A stretch of DNA of 37,477 nucleotides from Chara braunii (lineage: Eukaryota > Streptophyta > Charophyceae > Charales > Characeae), in assembly GCA_003427395.1 (NCBI GenBank), contig BFEA01001050.1, forward strand, positions 93,572-131,048, read 5' to 3'. Below the pieces are notes generated by a model. It had not been told where the DNA came from and made no database searches. It saw nothing but the letters and a program-made list of their open reading frames with translations. The translations under genes were made by a program, and so were the position numbers. Shown piece by piece: positions 28,575 to 37,477 of this stretch. The first letter of the stretch is position 1, and each line of letters starts with the position of its first letter.

Positions 28575-30924
28575 TTACTTTTTTTGGAGAACTCCCTTGT
28601 ACACAACATTCCGAGTCCTTTTGGAGTTGTCAGGCAAGCAAACACGAACATCAGATGGATGGCCAGTGCGCGAGAATGCAACATACAATTGACCATGTGA
28701 GAAAACTGGTTTGTGTAAATATATTCCTGCCCTTTGAACAGTTTGTCCTTGGGCTTTGTTGACTGTGATTGCGAATGCTACTCGCACTGGGAACTGCCTT
28801 CGTTTCCATTGCAGTCCATTTTTTTCTTGTGATGTTTGAATGGTTATTCTTGGTATGAAAACATCCTCGTTTGTTACCAAGTGTGTTGCTCTGAGAAGGT
28901 GGTTTCCAATCACCTCCTTCACGATTAACCTGCTCCCATTGCATAGGCCATTTTTGGGATCCAGATTCCGCAACAGCATTATGGGTACGCCTTTTTTTAG
29001 GCGTAGCTTTTGAGGAGGCAAGCCTGAAATATCTAAGGAGTTCAGAAATTACACTGGGATTTCCAATTTGTCATCATCTTCAACAGCCTCGTCCACACCA
29101 TAGCAATAGATATCCTCACCTGGAAATTGCCCTAGCACAACATTGTTAATATAAGTTGTGTCCTCATTTTTAGGGCATAGAATCATTCGTTGTCCTAGCC
29201 ATTTGGCATCATCAGCATGATCTTTTAGATTTGTGAATGTCCAATTGATGAGATCGTTTGCACTGCCCTCGATGCAGATGTCTGCACGCAGCTCAATTAC
29301 CACCTCATCTTCGATATCTACAACTTCATGTTGTCCATCTCCCACTGTAAGGAGCCACTTTGCAAATTGAAGGGTAGTTTCATCGCCCCCTCGCGACATA
29401 GCTCGCATATTTTCTTCTAGTTGCATGTTTTGAAAAAGTGGCCACAACTCTGAGCTTTTCATGCAGGCATTCACTTGTTGTGCTCGGGAACCTCGAGTGA
29501 TTACCGGTAATACTTGTCTAAAATCTCCTGCCAGCACCACCACTTTGCCTGCGAAGGGGAGTGGCGAATCGCATAGATCACGCAATGTGCGATCCAATCC
29601 TTCCAAAAGGAAGTGATGAGACATTGGAGCCTCATCCCATATTATTAGATCTGCTTTCTTCATCAATTGTGCTAGACCCGACTGCTTTGGGATTTTGAAG
29701 ATTGTGTTATCGAAGAGTTGAATGGGCGCTTTAAACCTCGAATGAAATGTGCGTCCTCCATCCAACAAAGTTGCTGCAATGCCACTGGATGCAACTACAA
29801 GAGAAACTTTCTTTTGCAGGCGGACACCGACAAGGATGATATTGATACAGAATGTTGCGCCGGTTCCTGCGGGTGCATCAAGGAAGAGGCCAATAGTTTC
29901 TTTTCTTCTCACCGCATCGACAACTCGGTGCACAAATCGTTGTTGTGATGGCCGGAGGCATGCACACCGTGTCTCCCACGTGTGTTTCATAAGGTCAACA
30001 TTGTAAGAAAGTTCATCACGCAATTCGCGTGGCAGATGATGCATGTATCGCTGGTGGTCTAGCCAAAGTGCCAACTCCTGGTCTCTTCGACTGGGACGGC
30101 GAAGATTGACTATCTTCAATTCTTTCCCCCTCTCTTCTAAGATGTTTTCTACATCAAGCATGACCAATGCCCTTAGAACAGATTCTGGGATTTGCATGTT
30201 TTTGAAAATATAAACATAATCTTCCCACATTTTAGGACAATGTGCATGAAACAACATGTTTGGATCTGATATTTCGTTAAATAAGAGCGAAGTGACAAAT
30301 TGTTCTCTTATTTTTTGGGGCATGGCATACACGGCCAAACTCTCCATATACTCATCCCATTCTTTGTCATCTGCAAGCAAACCAAGTGCTCTACATGCAT
30401 CTTGGAATGTTTCATGCACCACGCCGCCAATTGTTCTCAAATTTTCAAAGGAATCTGCCCCCCTCGAGTGTTCATGTGTGAGTAAAGTGCGAAGGAAATA
30501 CACATCTCCTTGTGCCGGATGATTTTGATACATGCGGCCAATTTTTGCAGAACCTTTTTTTGCATTACGTTCTCTCGGTGCCCAATGGTTTTTTTTCCAT
30601 GTATATTTTGAAACAATATCAACATACAATGGCAATTGCGATTTGTCCACATTTTTGTTTTGTTTATTTAAATCCATCCATGCAGTAAGCTTGCTGACCG
30701 GCGGTCCTTTGTCAGCCACATTTTGGGCATTGCGTGCGTTGAAATATACCATTTGATGGTTTTCAAGATGAACGGGCAAGCGTTCAACGCTGGGGTAGGC
30801 TTCTGTGAGATTGAATGCGAAGATTCTCCAACATGCCTCAAATGCTCCCACAAATCTAAGATCTTGGTAGCGAATGGTCTCATCGTTCTTGTGTTGTTCG
30901 CTTCGTTTTCCAACCATTGCACAA
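28575..30924 (-). pseudogene. Helitron Pif1-type helicase, truncated and mutated
   Basis: Reads YQDLRFVGAFEACWRIFAFN (the link between Rep and helicase in Helitron proteins), then LFLDAPAGTGATFCINI (Walker A), LIIWDEAPMSHHFLL (Walker B), VVLAGDFRQVLPVI, and after a TAA (29049-29051) the same frame continues LPPQKLRLKKGVPIMLLRNL, AFAITVNKAQGQT and LYVAFSR. It ends naturally after NVVYKGVLQKK. The Walker A Lys is Ala (codon GCA), so ATP hydrolysis should fail. Near 30880 a frameshift separates an upstream piece (QWLENEANN) that normally precedes the YQDL block. The Rep nuclease is absent. SF1B helicase of the Pif1 family. Confidence 0.93.
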
Positions 30925-30993
30925 AAGTCTTTCAGCTAATAAACGCCTATACCCCAAACGATCCACACCAGAGAAGAGATTTTATACAGTGTA
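30925..30993. repeat. 69-bp LINE segment, right copy
   Basis: Same as 26767-26835 except two G/A differences. Followed by TGTAAGC, the original LINE continuation. Confidence 0.93.
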
Positions 30994-31697
30994 TGTAAGC
31001 AAGGTGTGACACACAAAAACACCTGCTACTGGTAGGCGATTGGAACACTGTACTAGAACCATCCACCGATCGTATTTCTTCATCACAGACGGATAGAGAA
31101 GAAATATCGTTAAGTGAAACTCAGGAAATGAACACACTCATGATGGAAAGACACCTAATAGAACCACTCAGAACAATCCACCCAGAAGTCCATAGATTCA
31201 CCTTTAGGAAAAGAAATAGATCACAACACATAACAAGCTCCACAATAGACTACTTTTTGGTATCCGAAACCCTTAGAGGAGCAATTCATAACGTAGGCAT
31301 AGGCAAACTCTCGTACAACAGCGGTCTAGATCACAGTCCAATCTTCATTAATCTACTCCTTGACCCAGGAGCACAAAAAGGCCCTAGTTTTTTCAAAATT
31401 AATAACTCCATTCTAGACACCCCGCAAATGAAAGAAGCAATTGCCAACGCATGCACAGAGTCGAATAAGAAAGGAGCAAACTTCCCAACCTTAGTGGCCA
31501 ACCTATCTAAAGCTGCCTCCATAGCATCTAGGAGACTGGCCGCCCAAAGAAACCAACGCATACATGAGTTAGAAGCAACAGTCCAAGTGGCAAAAAGGTA
31601 CCTTATCAGTAACCTAGGCCATACTTCATACGAAGACTCACTAACTAAAGCAAGAGTAGAATTGGGCGCCAGAACTCATGGAAAGCTAAGGGAATGA
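30994..31697 (+). pseudogene. LINE ORF2, endonuclease C-terminal part and linker
   Basis: Continues the endonuclease after the Helitron: LLLVGDWNTVLEPSTDR (the GDFN-type motif), TFRKRNRSQHITSSTIDYFL (S-x-IDY motif) and GLDHSPIFINL (catalytic DH). A stop or frame disturbance lies around 30996-31040 and another near 31690. The helical linker leads to the RT. Confidence 0.85.
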
Positions 31698-34031
31698 GAC
31701 TAAGAGCAAGGGTAAGAGAGTGGGAGGAAGGAGAAAAAATGACAAGGTACTTCTTCCAAAAGATCAGAGCAAGAGGAAGAAACTCCGCCATCCACCAACT
31801 CAGGGGAGAAGAAGGCCTCACTTCAGATCCAAGGAAAATGCTTTCAATAGCAGAATCCTTTTATAAAAACCTGTACACCTCTAAAACGAAACAACCCACT
31901 TCAGGACAAGTGATACAAGCAAGAGAAAAATTTTGTAAACACTTGGCCATAACAATTCCCACACCACTAGGAGAAGAACTAGATGCGCCCATTTCGAATG
32001 ACGAAATTAAAAGAGCCTTAGACTCAATGAAATCTGGAAAGACCCCGGGACAAGATGGACTGTCCAAAGAATTTTGGCAAAGGTACTGGGAACTCTTAGG
32101 GGACGAGTATTGCAAATTTATAAAAACTGCACGGGCATCAGAAGGCTTAGGAGAATTTCTCAGCACAGGAATAGTCACCCTACTATACAAGAAAGGGGAC
32201 CCCACAGACATTAGAAACTACCGGCCTATCACGCTACTAAACAGTAGCATACAAGATCCTAGCCAAGCTTCAAGCAAACAGAATAAGGAAGATCACCAGG
32301 AATTGCTTTCACATTGACCAGACAGGCTTCATCCCGGGCAGATACATACTAGACAATATAATGACACTAACTGAATCAGTAAGATACATTAAGGATAAGA
32401 AACTAAATGCAACAATCCTCTTCTTTGACTTTGAGAAGGCATACGACCAGGTCAACTGGGATTTTCTTCAGCAATGTATGGAAAAAATGGGAGTAGGTCC
32501 GAACTTAAGAAAATGGGTTAGGATTCTATACAACGATGCACACGGAGCAGTTCAAGTAAATGGACACATATCTGAACTCTACAAGATGTCGAGGTCAGTA
32601 AGGCAAGGAGACCCATTAGTAACCCCTATATTCCTGTTTATCATGGAGGCAATAACATCCTTCCTTAGGAAAGACCCGTCCATACAAAGACTCATAAATC
32701 CATCTGATGACCCCAACACAAAATACCACATACCCCCCACGATCATGTTCGCAGACGACTTGACTGTACTCATAAGAGCTTCCAGCTCATCATTTGAAGC
32801 CCTCACCAGAGCAATGCACGCATATCAACTGGCTTCCGAAATGCGAATCAATTGGCAAAAAACAGTAGGATGGTGGCTAACGGATGGATATATATATCTC
32901 CCTCAAAACAATCTTGATGGCATGACTTGGTCCGACCCGAAGGACCCGTTCAGAGTCCTAGGGATCCAAATGACAGAGCACGGAGCAGAGTCAGAAATGA
33001 CCCCTAGCCTCCTAGCCAAGATGACAAGTAAATTAAATGTCTGGGGCAAAATACACACCTCGTTATATGGAAGAACACTAATATTAGACTCGTCTATTTT
33101 TGCCATCATGTGGTATGTAGCAGCCTTCTGGAATCCGGACCAATCAACGCTGAGGAACCTCAAAAGGAAAGCCACAACCTATCTATGGACTGGTGATGCG
33201 TCCAGACAACAATTCATAACCAAAGTTGCTTGGCAATACGTCACTAGGAAAAAAGAGCAGGGGGGCCTAGGAGTCCTAGATCCCACAACCCAAATAACAG
33301 CCCTTCAGAGCAAATGGATTCTTAAGCTCATCACTAGACCCGGCCTACCCTGGAGAACTTTAGCACTAGAAGCGATACAACATCTACCAGCATATAACAC
33401 CCCACCTAACATGGAAGGTTCCTTCTGGATAATGAGCAAATCATGGTCAATGAAGGGGGGAAACCCGACCACAACACATCCAAGAAATGAGTCTAGGTTG
33501 AGGTTCTGGAAAGAGATCCTTCGCGACTGGAAAGAGATTTTCCCAGCTAAGGTCAAGAAACCAAGCAACAAGGAGGAAATACTAAGACAGCCTCTTTTCT
33601 GCAACCAGTGGATATCCAAAGGAGACGGAACCCCATTCACACTGACCTCAAAAGACACAAAATGGGGGGCCTGGCTAGAAAAAGGAATATGGCAGAGTAA
33701 ACACATCTGGGATGACAACACGAAAGATTGGAAACAAGACAAACAACTCAGGCAGCAGCTCAAAGGCAATCATCGACTAAATCAGAACCTTCAAGAAATC
33801 ATAGCAGCTATCCCACAAGAATGGGTCCCAATACTAAAAACAGACAGACAGTGGACCACAGGAGACTGGGCAGTAATATTAAACGAACCTCAACACAAAC
33901 ACGCACTAGCATATTGGGGAAGAGAACAAGATAAACAAGACTGGTACATATTTACTATGCANGAAATAGATGAACCAGNTTTGGACCACAGCAAGATCAG
34001 CAAAAACTCAACAGCACAAGTCTCTGTCCGA
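31694..34031 (+). pseudogene. LINE ORF2, reverse transcriptase
   Basis: RT blocks occur in order: SGKTPGQDGLSKEFWQRYW, IVTLLYKKGDPTDIRNYRPI, then after a frameshift near 32240 GFIPGRYILDN, FFDFEKAYDQVNWDFL (first catalytic Asp), SVRQGDPLVTPIFLF and the catalytic MFADDLTVL (about 32750), followed by the thumb region (WGKIHTSLYGRTLILDSSIF). FADD is the usual LINE form of the YxDD box. The frame ends in a tandem duplication (33851-34212) that throws it out of phase. RT would copy LINE RNA, and can also copy SINE or U6 RNA, at the nicked target. Confidence 0.93.
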
Positions 34032-34212
34032 GTGGACCACAGGAGACTGGGCAGTAATATTAAACGAACCTCAACACAAACACGCACTAGCATATTGGGG
34101 AAGAGAACAAGAGAAACAAGACAGGTACTTATTTACTATGCACGAAATAGATGAACCAGATTTGGGCCACAGCAAGATCAGCAAAAACTCAACAGCACAA
34201 GTCTCTGTCCGA
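33851..34212. repeat. 181-bp tandem duplication inside LINE ORF2
   Basis: Units 33851-34031 and 34032-34212 both start GTGGACCACAGGAGACTGGG and both end CAAGTCTCTGTCCGA. The first unit has unresolved bases at 33962 and 33979. As 181 is not a multiple of 3, the duplication shifts the frame; the frames on either side agree if one unit is removed. Confidence 0.92.
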
Positions 34213-35100
34213 GTGGATAATCTAAGAAAAATAAGAGTAATAGAAAATGAAGTTTTAACCATATACCACCCCCAGACCCCTCTAGAGAATCTAGAAGTAG
34301 ACCCAACAGAATGGGCACGGAACCTAAAGCAAGGAACGTTAGGAATCAATACCGGATTCAACTTACTACAATACACAACCAGGTTAGGATACAGACTGAG
34401 ACGCCGCTCTACCAACCCAAACCCTATAATAGCAGAACGCTGGAAACGACACCTAGAGGTAGAAACAGAAACTTTTGACCCTATACCATGGAACTCAATA
34501 GCGTCTATTCACCCGCCCAAATTCAGAAGCCTACAATGGTTAATTATTTACCTAGCAGTCCCTCTGAACAAATGGCTAAATGTTAGAAGGAAAAAGGAAG
34601 ACAGAAGCCCACTGAAAGAACTATGTGCTAACTGCAACAACGGACAAATAGAAAACTTATATCACTGTTTTCTCCTACGTCCCAGAATAAAACCACTATG
34701 GCGAAAAGCAGCAAGCACATGGAACACAGTAATAGGCACAACTCTCACAAGCAACAGCACACTCCTACTACTAGGATTCAACAGTCCGGAAGCCTGGAGC
34801 CCACTAGAATCGACCTTCTTCAGAATACTTAGAAAAGCCACACTATGGGCTATATGGAGGAAAAGATGTCAAGAAACCATAGAAAAACAAAACATGCATA
34901 CCCAAGAAGCATGGGGACTACTCCAGCACCAAGTAGAAACTGAATACTGGGTTCTATGGCGCAAAGTAAGAAGGAGAATGAAGGAAGACGAAGACAACGC
35001 CAAGGAACACCAACAGAATTTCGAAGAGAACGCAAGACCACTCAGTAAACAGTATCCCCGAATCCCTGGAAGTCAACATGCAATCAGACTAATCTATTAA
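34032..35100 (+). pseudogene. LINE ORF2, C-terminal zinc (zf-RVT) region
   Basis: The downstream frame ends with SLQWLIIYLAVPLNKWLNVR, LCANCNNGQIENLYHCFLL (C-x2-C...H-x-C) and ATLWAIWRKRCQETIEKQ. This is the same plan as the antisense LINE at 17950-19370. It closes with a basic, charged tail and TAA at 35098-35100. Confidence 0.85.
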
Positions 35101-35779
35101 AGAGCTCTTAACAGATATTGACCAAATAGCCCAGCTTGGCAGCTCCTAGATTAAGTCAACAAAAGTCCTTAGCAGGTAGAGACAGGTACTTACTAATCAT
35201 GACAGAAGACTCAAGACTAACACAGACCCAGGACAACCAAGGCCTAAGGTAATAGCTAGAACAGCTTCAAACAGCCTCAATATTGGAAGGGATAGACAAG
35301 AGAGGAGGATAACCGGTATGTAAATTAGCAAGCAAGCTAGCATGCAGACACGCATAGGAACGAAGAGAAAGGCTAGATAGTTACAAAGGCTCCACCAAGG
35401 TATTACAGCAGGACAGCAGAGTGTAGAGGCGCATAAAATCCGAGCAAAGGACCCGAGCAACAGTTCTAGCAATCAAGGAAATTCTGACAGCCGAAGAGCT
35501 GAGAGGAACCTGTTAGACAAGGTCCAAATAGACAAACTGTAAACCAGAAGGCTAGTCTTAGAGATGAAACCGCATTAGAACAGGCTAACTTAGGCAGGCG
35601 TAAAGGGTGGTACATCCCTCCTCCGGGAGGTAATCAATGCCGTCCTTTGGACCTCCACACCATAAGGGGGAGGAGCGTAAGTGAGTTATCTGTGTAACCT
35701 TTTTTGACTTGCCGGTGGAATAGGAACCGGACCGATGCTCCCCAGAATGGAAAAGGAGCCAGAACCCTAAGGTTCTGTT

Positions 35780-35820
<41 letters not shown>
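35101..35820 (+). other. LINE 3' untranslated region and poly(A)
   Basis: About 680 bases without coding content, ending GGTTCTGTTTTATAAA and a long A-run (35784-35820). Its last 80 bases before the A-run match the minus-strand fragment at 7760-7851. Confidence 0.75.
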
Positions 35821-35824
<4 letters not shown>

Positions 35825-35841
35825 GGTTAGTTACACAGGAA

Positions 35842-35891
<50 letters not shown>

Positions 35892-35901
35892 GGTTAGTTA
35901 C
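35821..35901. repeat. Two further target-site copies around a second poly(A)
   Basis: GGATGGTTAGTTAC (35821-35834), then ACAGGAAATTTT and about 40 A, then GGATGGTTAGTTAC again (35888-35901). Together with 21166-21179 this makes three copies of one target site and two A-tails. Confidence 0.9.
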
Positions 35902-36052
35902 GATCTGCACATCTGGACAGCCGTGCAGGCAGTCTGGATGTCCAGGTCTGGATACCAGTGCCTGGATGGTGTTCAGGTCCGGATTAAATTAAAAAAAATG
36001 TCTTTGCCAAAAAAATTATTGTTAAAAAAACTGAAGAAAATCTGGGGAAAAA

Positions 36053-36145
36053 CATTGAAAAGCGGATGACAGAAATCTGAATTGCAAGGAAAATGAGCGA
36101 ATGACAGAAATCTGAATTGCAGCATCGCATTGAAAAGCGGATGGT
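36053..36145. repeat. Short interspersed tandem repeat
   Basis: CATTGAAAAGCGGATG occurs at 36053 and 36128, and ATGACAGAAATCTGAATTGC occurs at about 36066 and 36101. Confidence 0.8.
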
Positions 36146-37449
36146 AGTGTGTTGCACAGAAAGCAGAATGCACCATGTTCACACCGAATAAGAGCAAAGC
36201 AATGAACTCAATTGTCAACGTCAGTCCCTGACTCGCCTCCATCAACAAAGTATCCAATGCCACTTTCCCACATGGCGCCTGGAGCCTGACCACGGACTCA
36301 CAACACCTATCCTGACCTACACTACAATGACGCAACCAGAAGAACTTCAGCAGCGGACTGATGCACATGAAGATGCTGCCCATGCAGACCTCCACGGCAC
36401 ATCAGGTATGTCTTCCTCTCCCCCTTGGCTCATCCCCTGTCTGTCCCCTCACAGGCTCTCTTCTTCGCCCAAGGACCACGACCAACCCCAGCGGCGCGCA
36501 TGCACATGCGGCCCAGCTATGGCCAACGTGTTGCGCTGCCTCCAGCAGCACTCAACACCAGTGCCTGTGTGCGCTCAGCTCTGCCTTGATGCTTCCCTCA
36601 CCGTGCACTCCAGCAGGGCTCACACAGCATGCACCGGCCAGAATGTGTCTGGACTGGTGCCCAGCACTTTTCTTTATGGAAAGTGTGTGCTGCCTGGACC
36701 CTGCCTGGGCGTGTGTGCGCGGTTCCCAGCAGCTTCATGTCCAGACCCAGTATCTGCGCCCACGGGCTTTCCCGAATGTGCCCTGGGCCTCATTTGGTTA
36801 GACGACATAACTGCTCGACGTGGCCCTTACTGCTCCCCGCTTCCTCATTGGGTGGAAAGGACTTGTGCCACATTGCTGCCAGCATGTGCTCCTGGTGCCC
36901 ACGATGCCTCGGTCACACAGCACGATAGCCTGGCTTATGATGCCCCACGCTACGTTGTAACTTGTAACTGTCGGGCGTGGGGGCAGGGCATAGGGCACAG
37001 TGGGAAGGGCCCCGCCGGCATTTTCACCACCCAGCATTTTGGCTGGGGCCCTTCCTGGCTCTGTCAAGGCCTCAAAGCCTTGCAAATGTTGTCCAGGATG
37101 GCAGTACAAAGTTACGAACACCTTTTGGCTGAGGTGAGGGTCATTTTCTTGGGGCAACCCCTTGTTCGAAGGAGGTTTGGGTGTCAGGATCAGGTTCGGG
37201 CTTCTGGATCAGTTTTTGGCGTCCAGATGGTCGTATCCAGACTGAGGTCCGGGTCTTGTCCTGATGGTGTCCGAGTGCAGGGTTTTGGTCCAGATATTGT
37301 CTGGGTGGAGGTGTGGCACGATGAGTTACCAGCCAGGCCGGTCTGCCTCAGATTGCCCCCGGTGGCCCGGCCGGGCCAGGTCCGGGCAAAGTCCCGGCCA
37401 AGGTTCAGGGAAGTCCCAGCACACACACACACACAGTGTCACACACACC

Positions 37450-37477
37450 AAAAAAAAAAAAAAAAAAAAAAAAAAAA
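37450..37477. repeat. Terminal A-run at window end
   Basis: 28 A after a CA-repeat. Could be the tail of another retroelement or simply simple sequence; cut by the window edge. Confidence 0.9.

Larger units (their letters stand above)
26836..30924 (-). mobile_element. 5'-truncated Helitron inserted in the LINE endonuclease
   Basis: The minus-strand 3' end is canonical: a TTGCGG/CCGCAA hairpin with a 6-base loop (26848-26865), 8 bases, then CTAG at 26836-26839, followed by host T. It carries a Pif1-type helicase and a second ORF. The Rep (HUH) domain and the 5' TC end are missing. At 30924/30925 helicase-coding sequence joins LINE sequence directly. The uninterrupted host site is seen in the right copy (TGTA|TGTAAG), consistent with A-T insertion. 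Incomplete, so not autonomous. Confidence 0.9.
21180..35820 (+). mobile_element. Near full-length L1-like LINE, interrupted by a Helitron
   Basis: Starts after one copy of the 14-bp target site and ends in a poly(A) run followed by the second copy. Contents in order: 2.3-kb 5' region, ORF1 (23451-26259), ORF2 with apurinic-type endonuclease, RT and C-terminal zinc domain (26330-35100), and a 0.7-kb 3' region. Removing the Helitron block leaves about 10.5 kb, long for an L1. Several single-base frameshifts and stops interrupt both ORFs. Inserted in the same direction as the host gene, downstream of its last visible exon. No RNase H domain seen. Confidence 0.9.
35902..37477. other. Right flank, no gene supported
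   Basis: Contains CTGGAT/GTCCAG-rich stretches (35905-35985 and 37185-37320), a short repeat block (36053-36145), an 11-bp inverted repeat GGAAGGGCCCC...GGGGCCCTTCC (about 37006-37057), a CA run (37421-37448) and a terminal A-run. The frame 36361-36801 and the antisense frames have no recognisable domain. A CACATCAG|GTATGT site at about 36405 looks like a splice donor, so an exon ending there is possible but I cannot name it. Confidence 0.45.

Noticed and set aside
36361-37157. Open frames in the right flank (146, 99 and 119 residues)
   Set aside because: No domain or conserved motif, several frames open at once; GC-rich sequence. A possible splice donor near 36405 is noted but not enough for an exon call.
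1-37477. CRISPR array, prokaryotic operon or phage module
   Set aside because: Repeats are eukaryotic microsatellites and retroelements; exons, introns and TE families show a nuclear genome.

Overview
Eukaryotic nuclear DNA, most likely from the green plant lineage and possibly a repeat-rich streptophyte alga of the Chara type. Support for this: a host gene resembling plant SRS2-like helicases, U6 snRNA copies, tRNA-derived SINEs, L1-like LINEs, a chromodomain Ty3/gypsy element and a Pif1-type Helitron. The species itself is a guess. There is no prokaryotic gene organisation. Nearly all the sequence is intron and transposon, and 80 Ns at 24741-24820 plus a few single Ns show it is a draft assembly.

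Host gene. Five short + strand exons (925-1002, 1469-1571, 5830-5987, 7411-7521, 19959-20045) join in consistent phase. They encode the C-terminal motor part (motifs V and VI) of a UvrD/Rep-family SF1 DNA helicase, closest in my memory to plant SRS2-like proteins. About 178 codons are spread over 19 kb because the introns are full of transposons. Two of the four complete introns appear to use GC donors. The N-terminal exons lie upstream of the window. I could not find the next exon after 20045.

Region by region. 1-924: no exon recognised. Intron 2 (1572-5829): two antisense U6-derived copies, one a retrocopy with a 19-bp target duplication, plus SINE-like pieces. Intron 3 (5988-7410): degenerate tandem repeats. 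Intron 4 (7522-19958): a SINE, a LINE tail, an 8.1-kb decayed Ty3/gypsy chromodomain retrotransposon with two LTRs (8018-8997 and 15183-16124), a second SINE with target duplication, a 47-bp-arm hairpin, and an antisense 5'-truncated LINE. After 20045: a TG microsatellite, a G28 tract and a foldback segment. Then comes a near full-length LINE (21180-35820) bounded by the 14-bp duplication GGATGGTTAGTTAC, which occurs three times. The LINE endonuclease is split by a 5'-truncated Helitron (26836-30924, minus) with a canonical 3' end, a damaged Pif1 helicase and an unrecognised accessory ORF. The rest (35902-37477) holds simple repeats and no gene I can support.

The window records layered insertions: Helitron into LINE, SINE beside a LINE tail, and retroelements into helicase introns. 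All large elements carry stops, frameshifts or deletions and look immobile, though the draft-quality assembly may explain some single-base frameshifts. The most unusual points are the 69-bp host duplication at the Helitron, its Walker A lysine-to-alanine change, its accessory ORF, the candidate leader intron with an ACGT-site array in the gypsy element, and the triple target site of the LINE.
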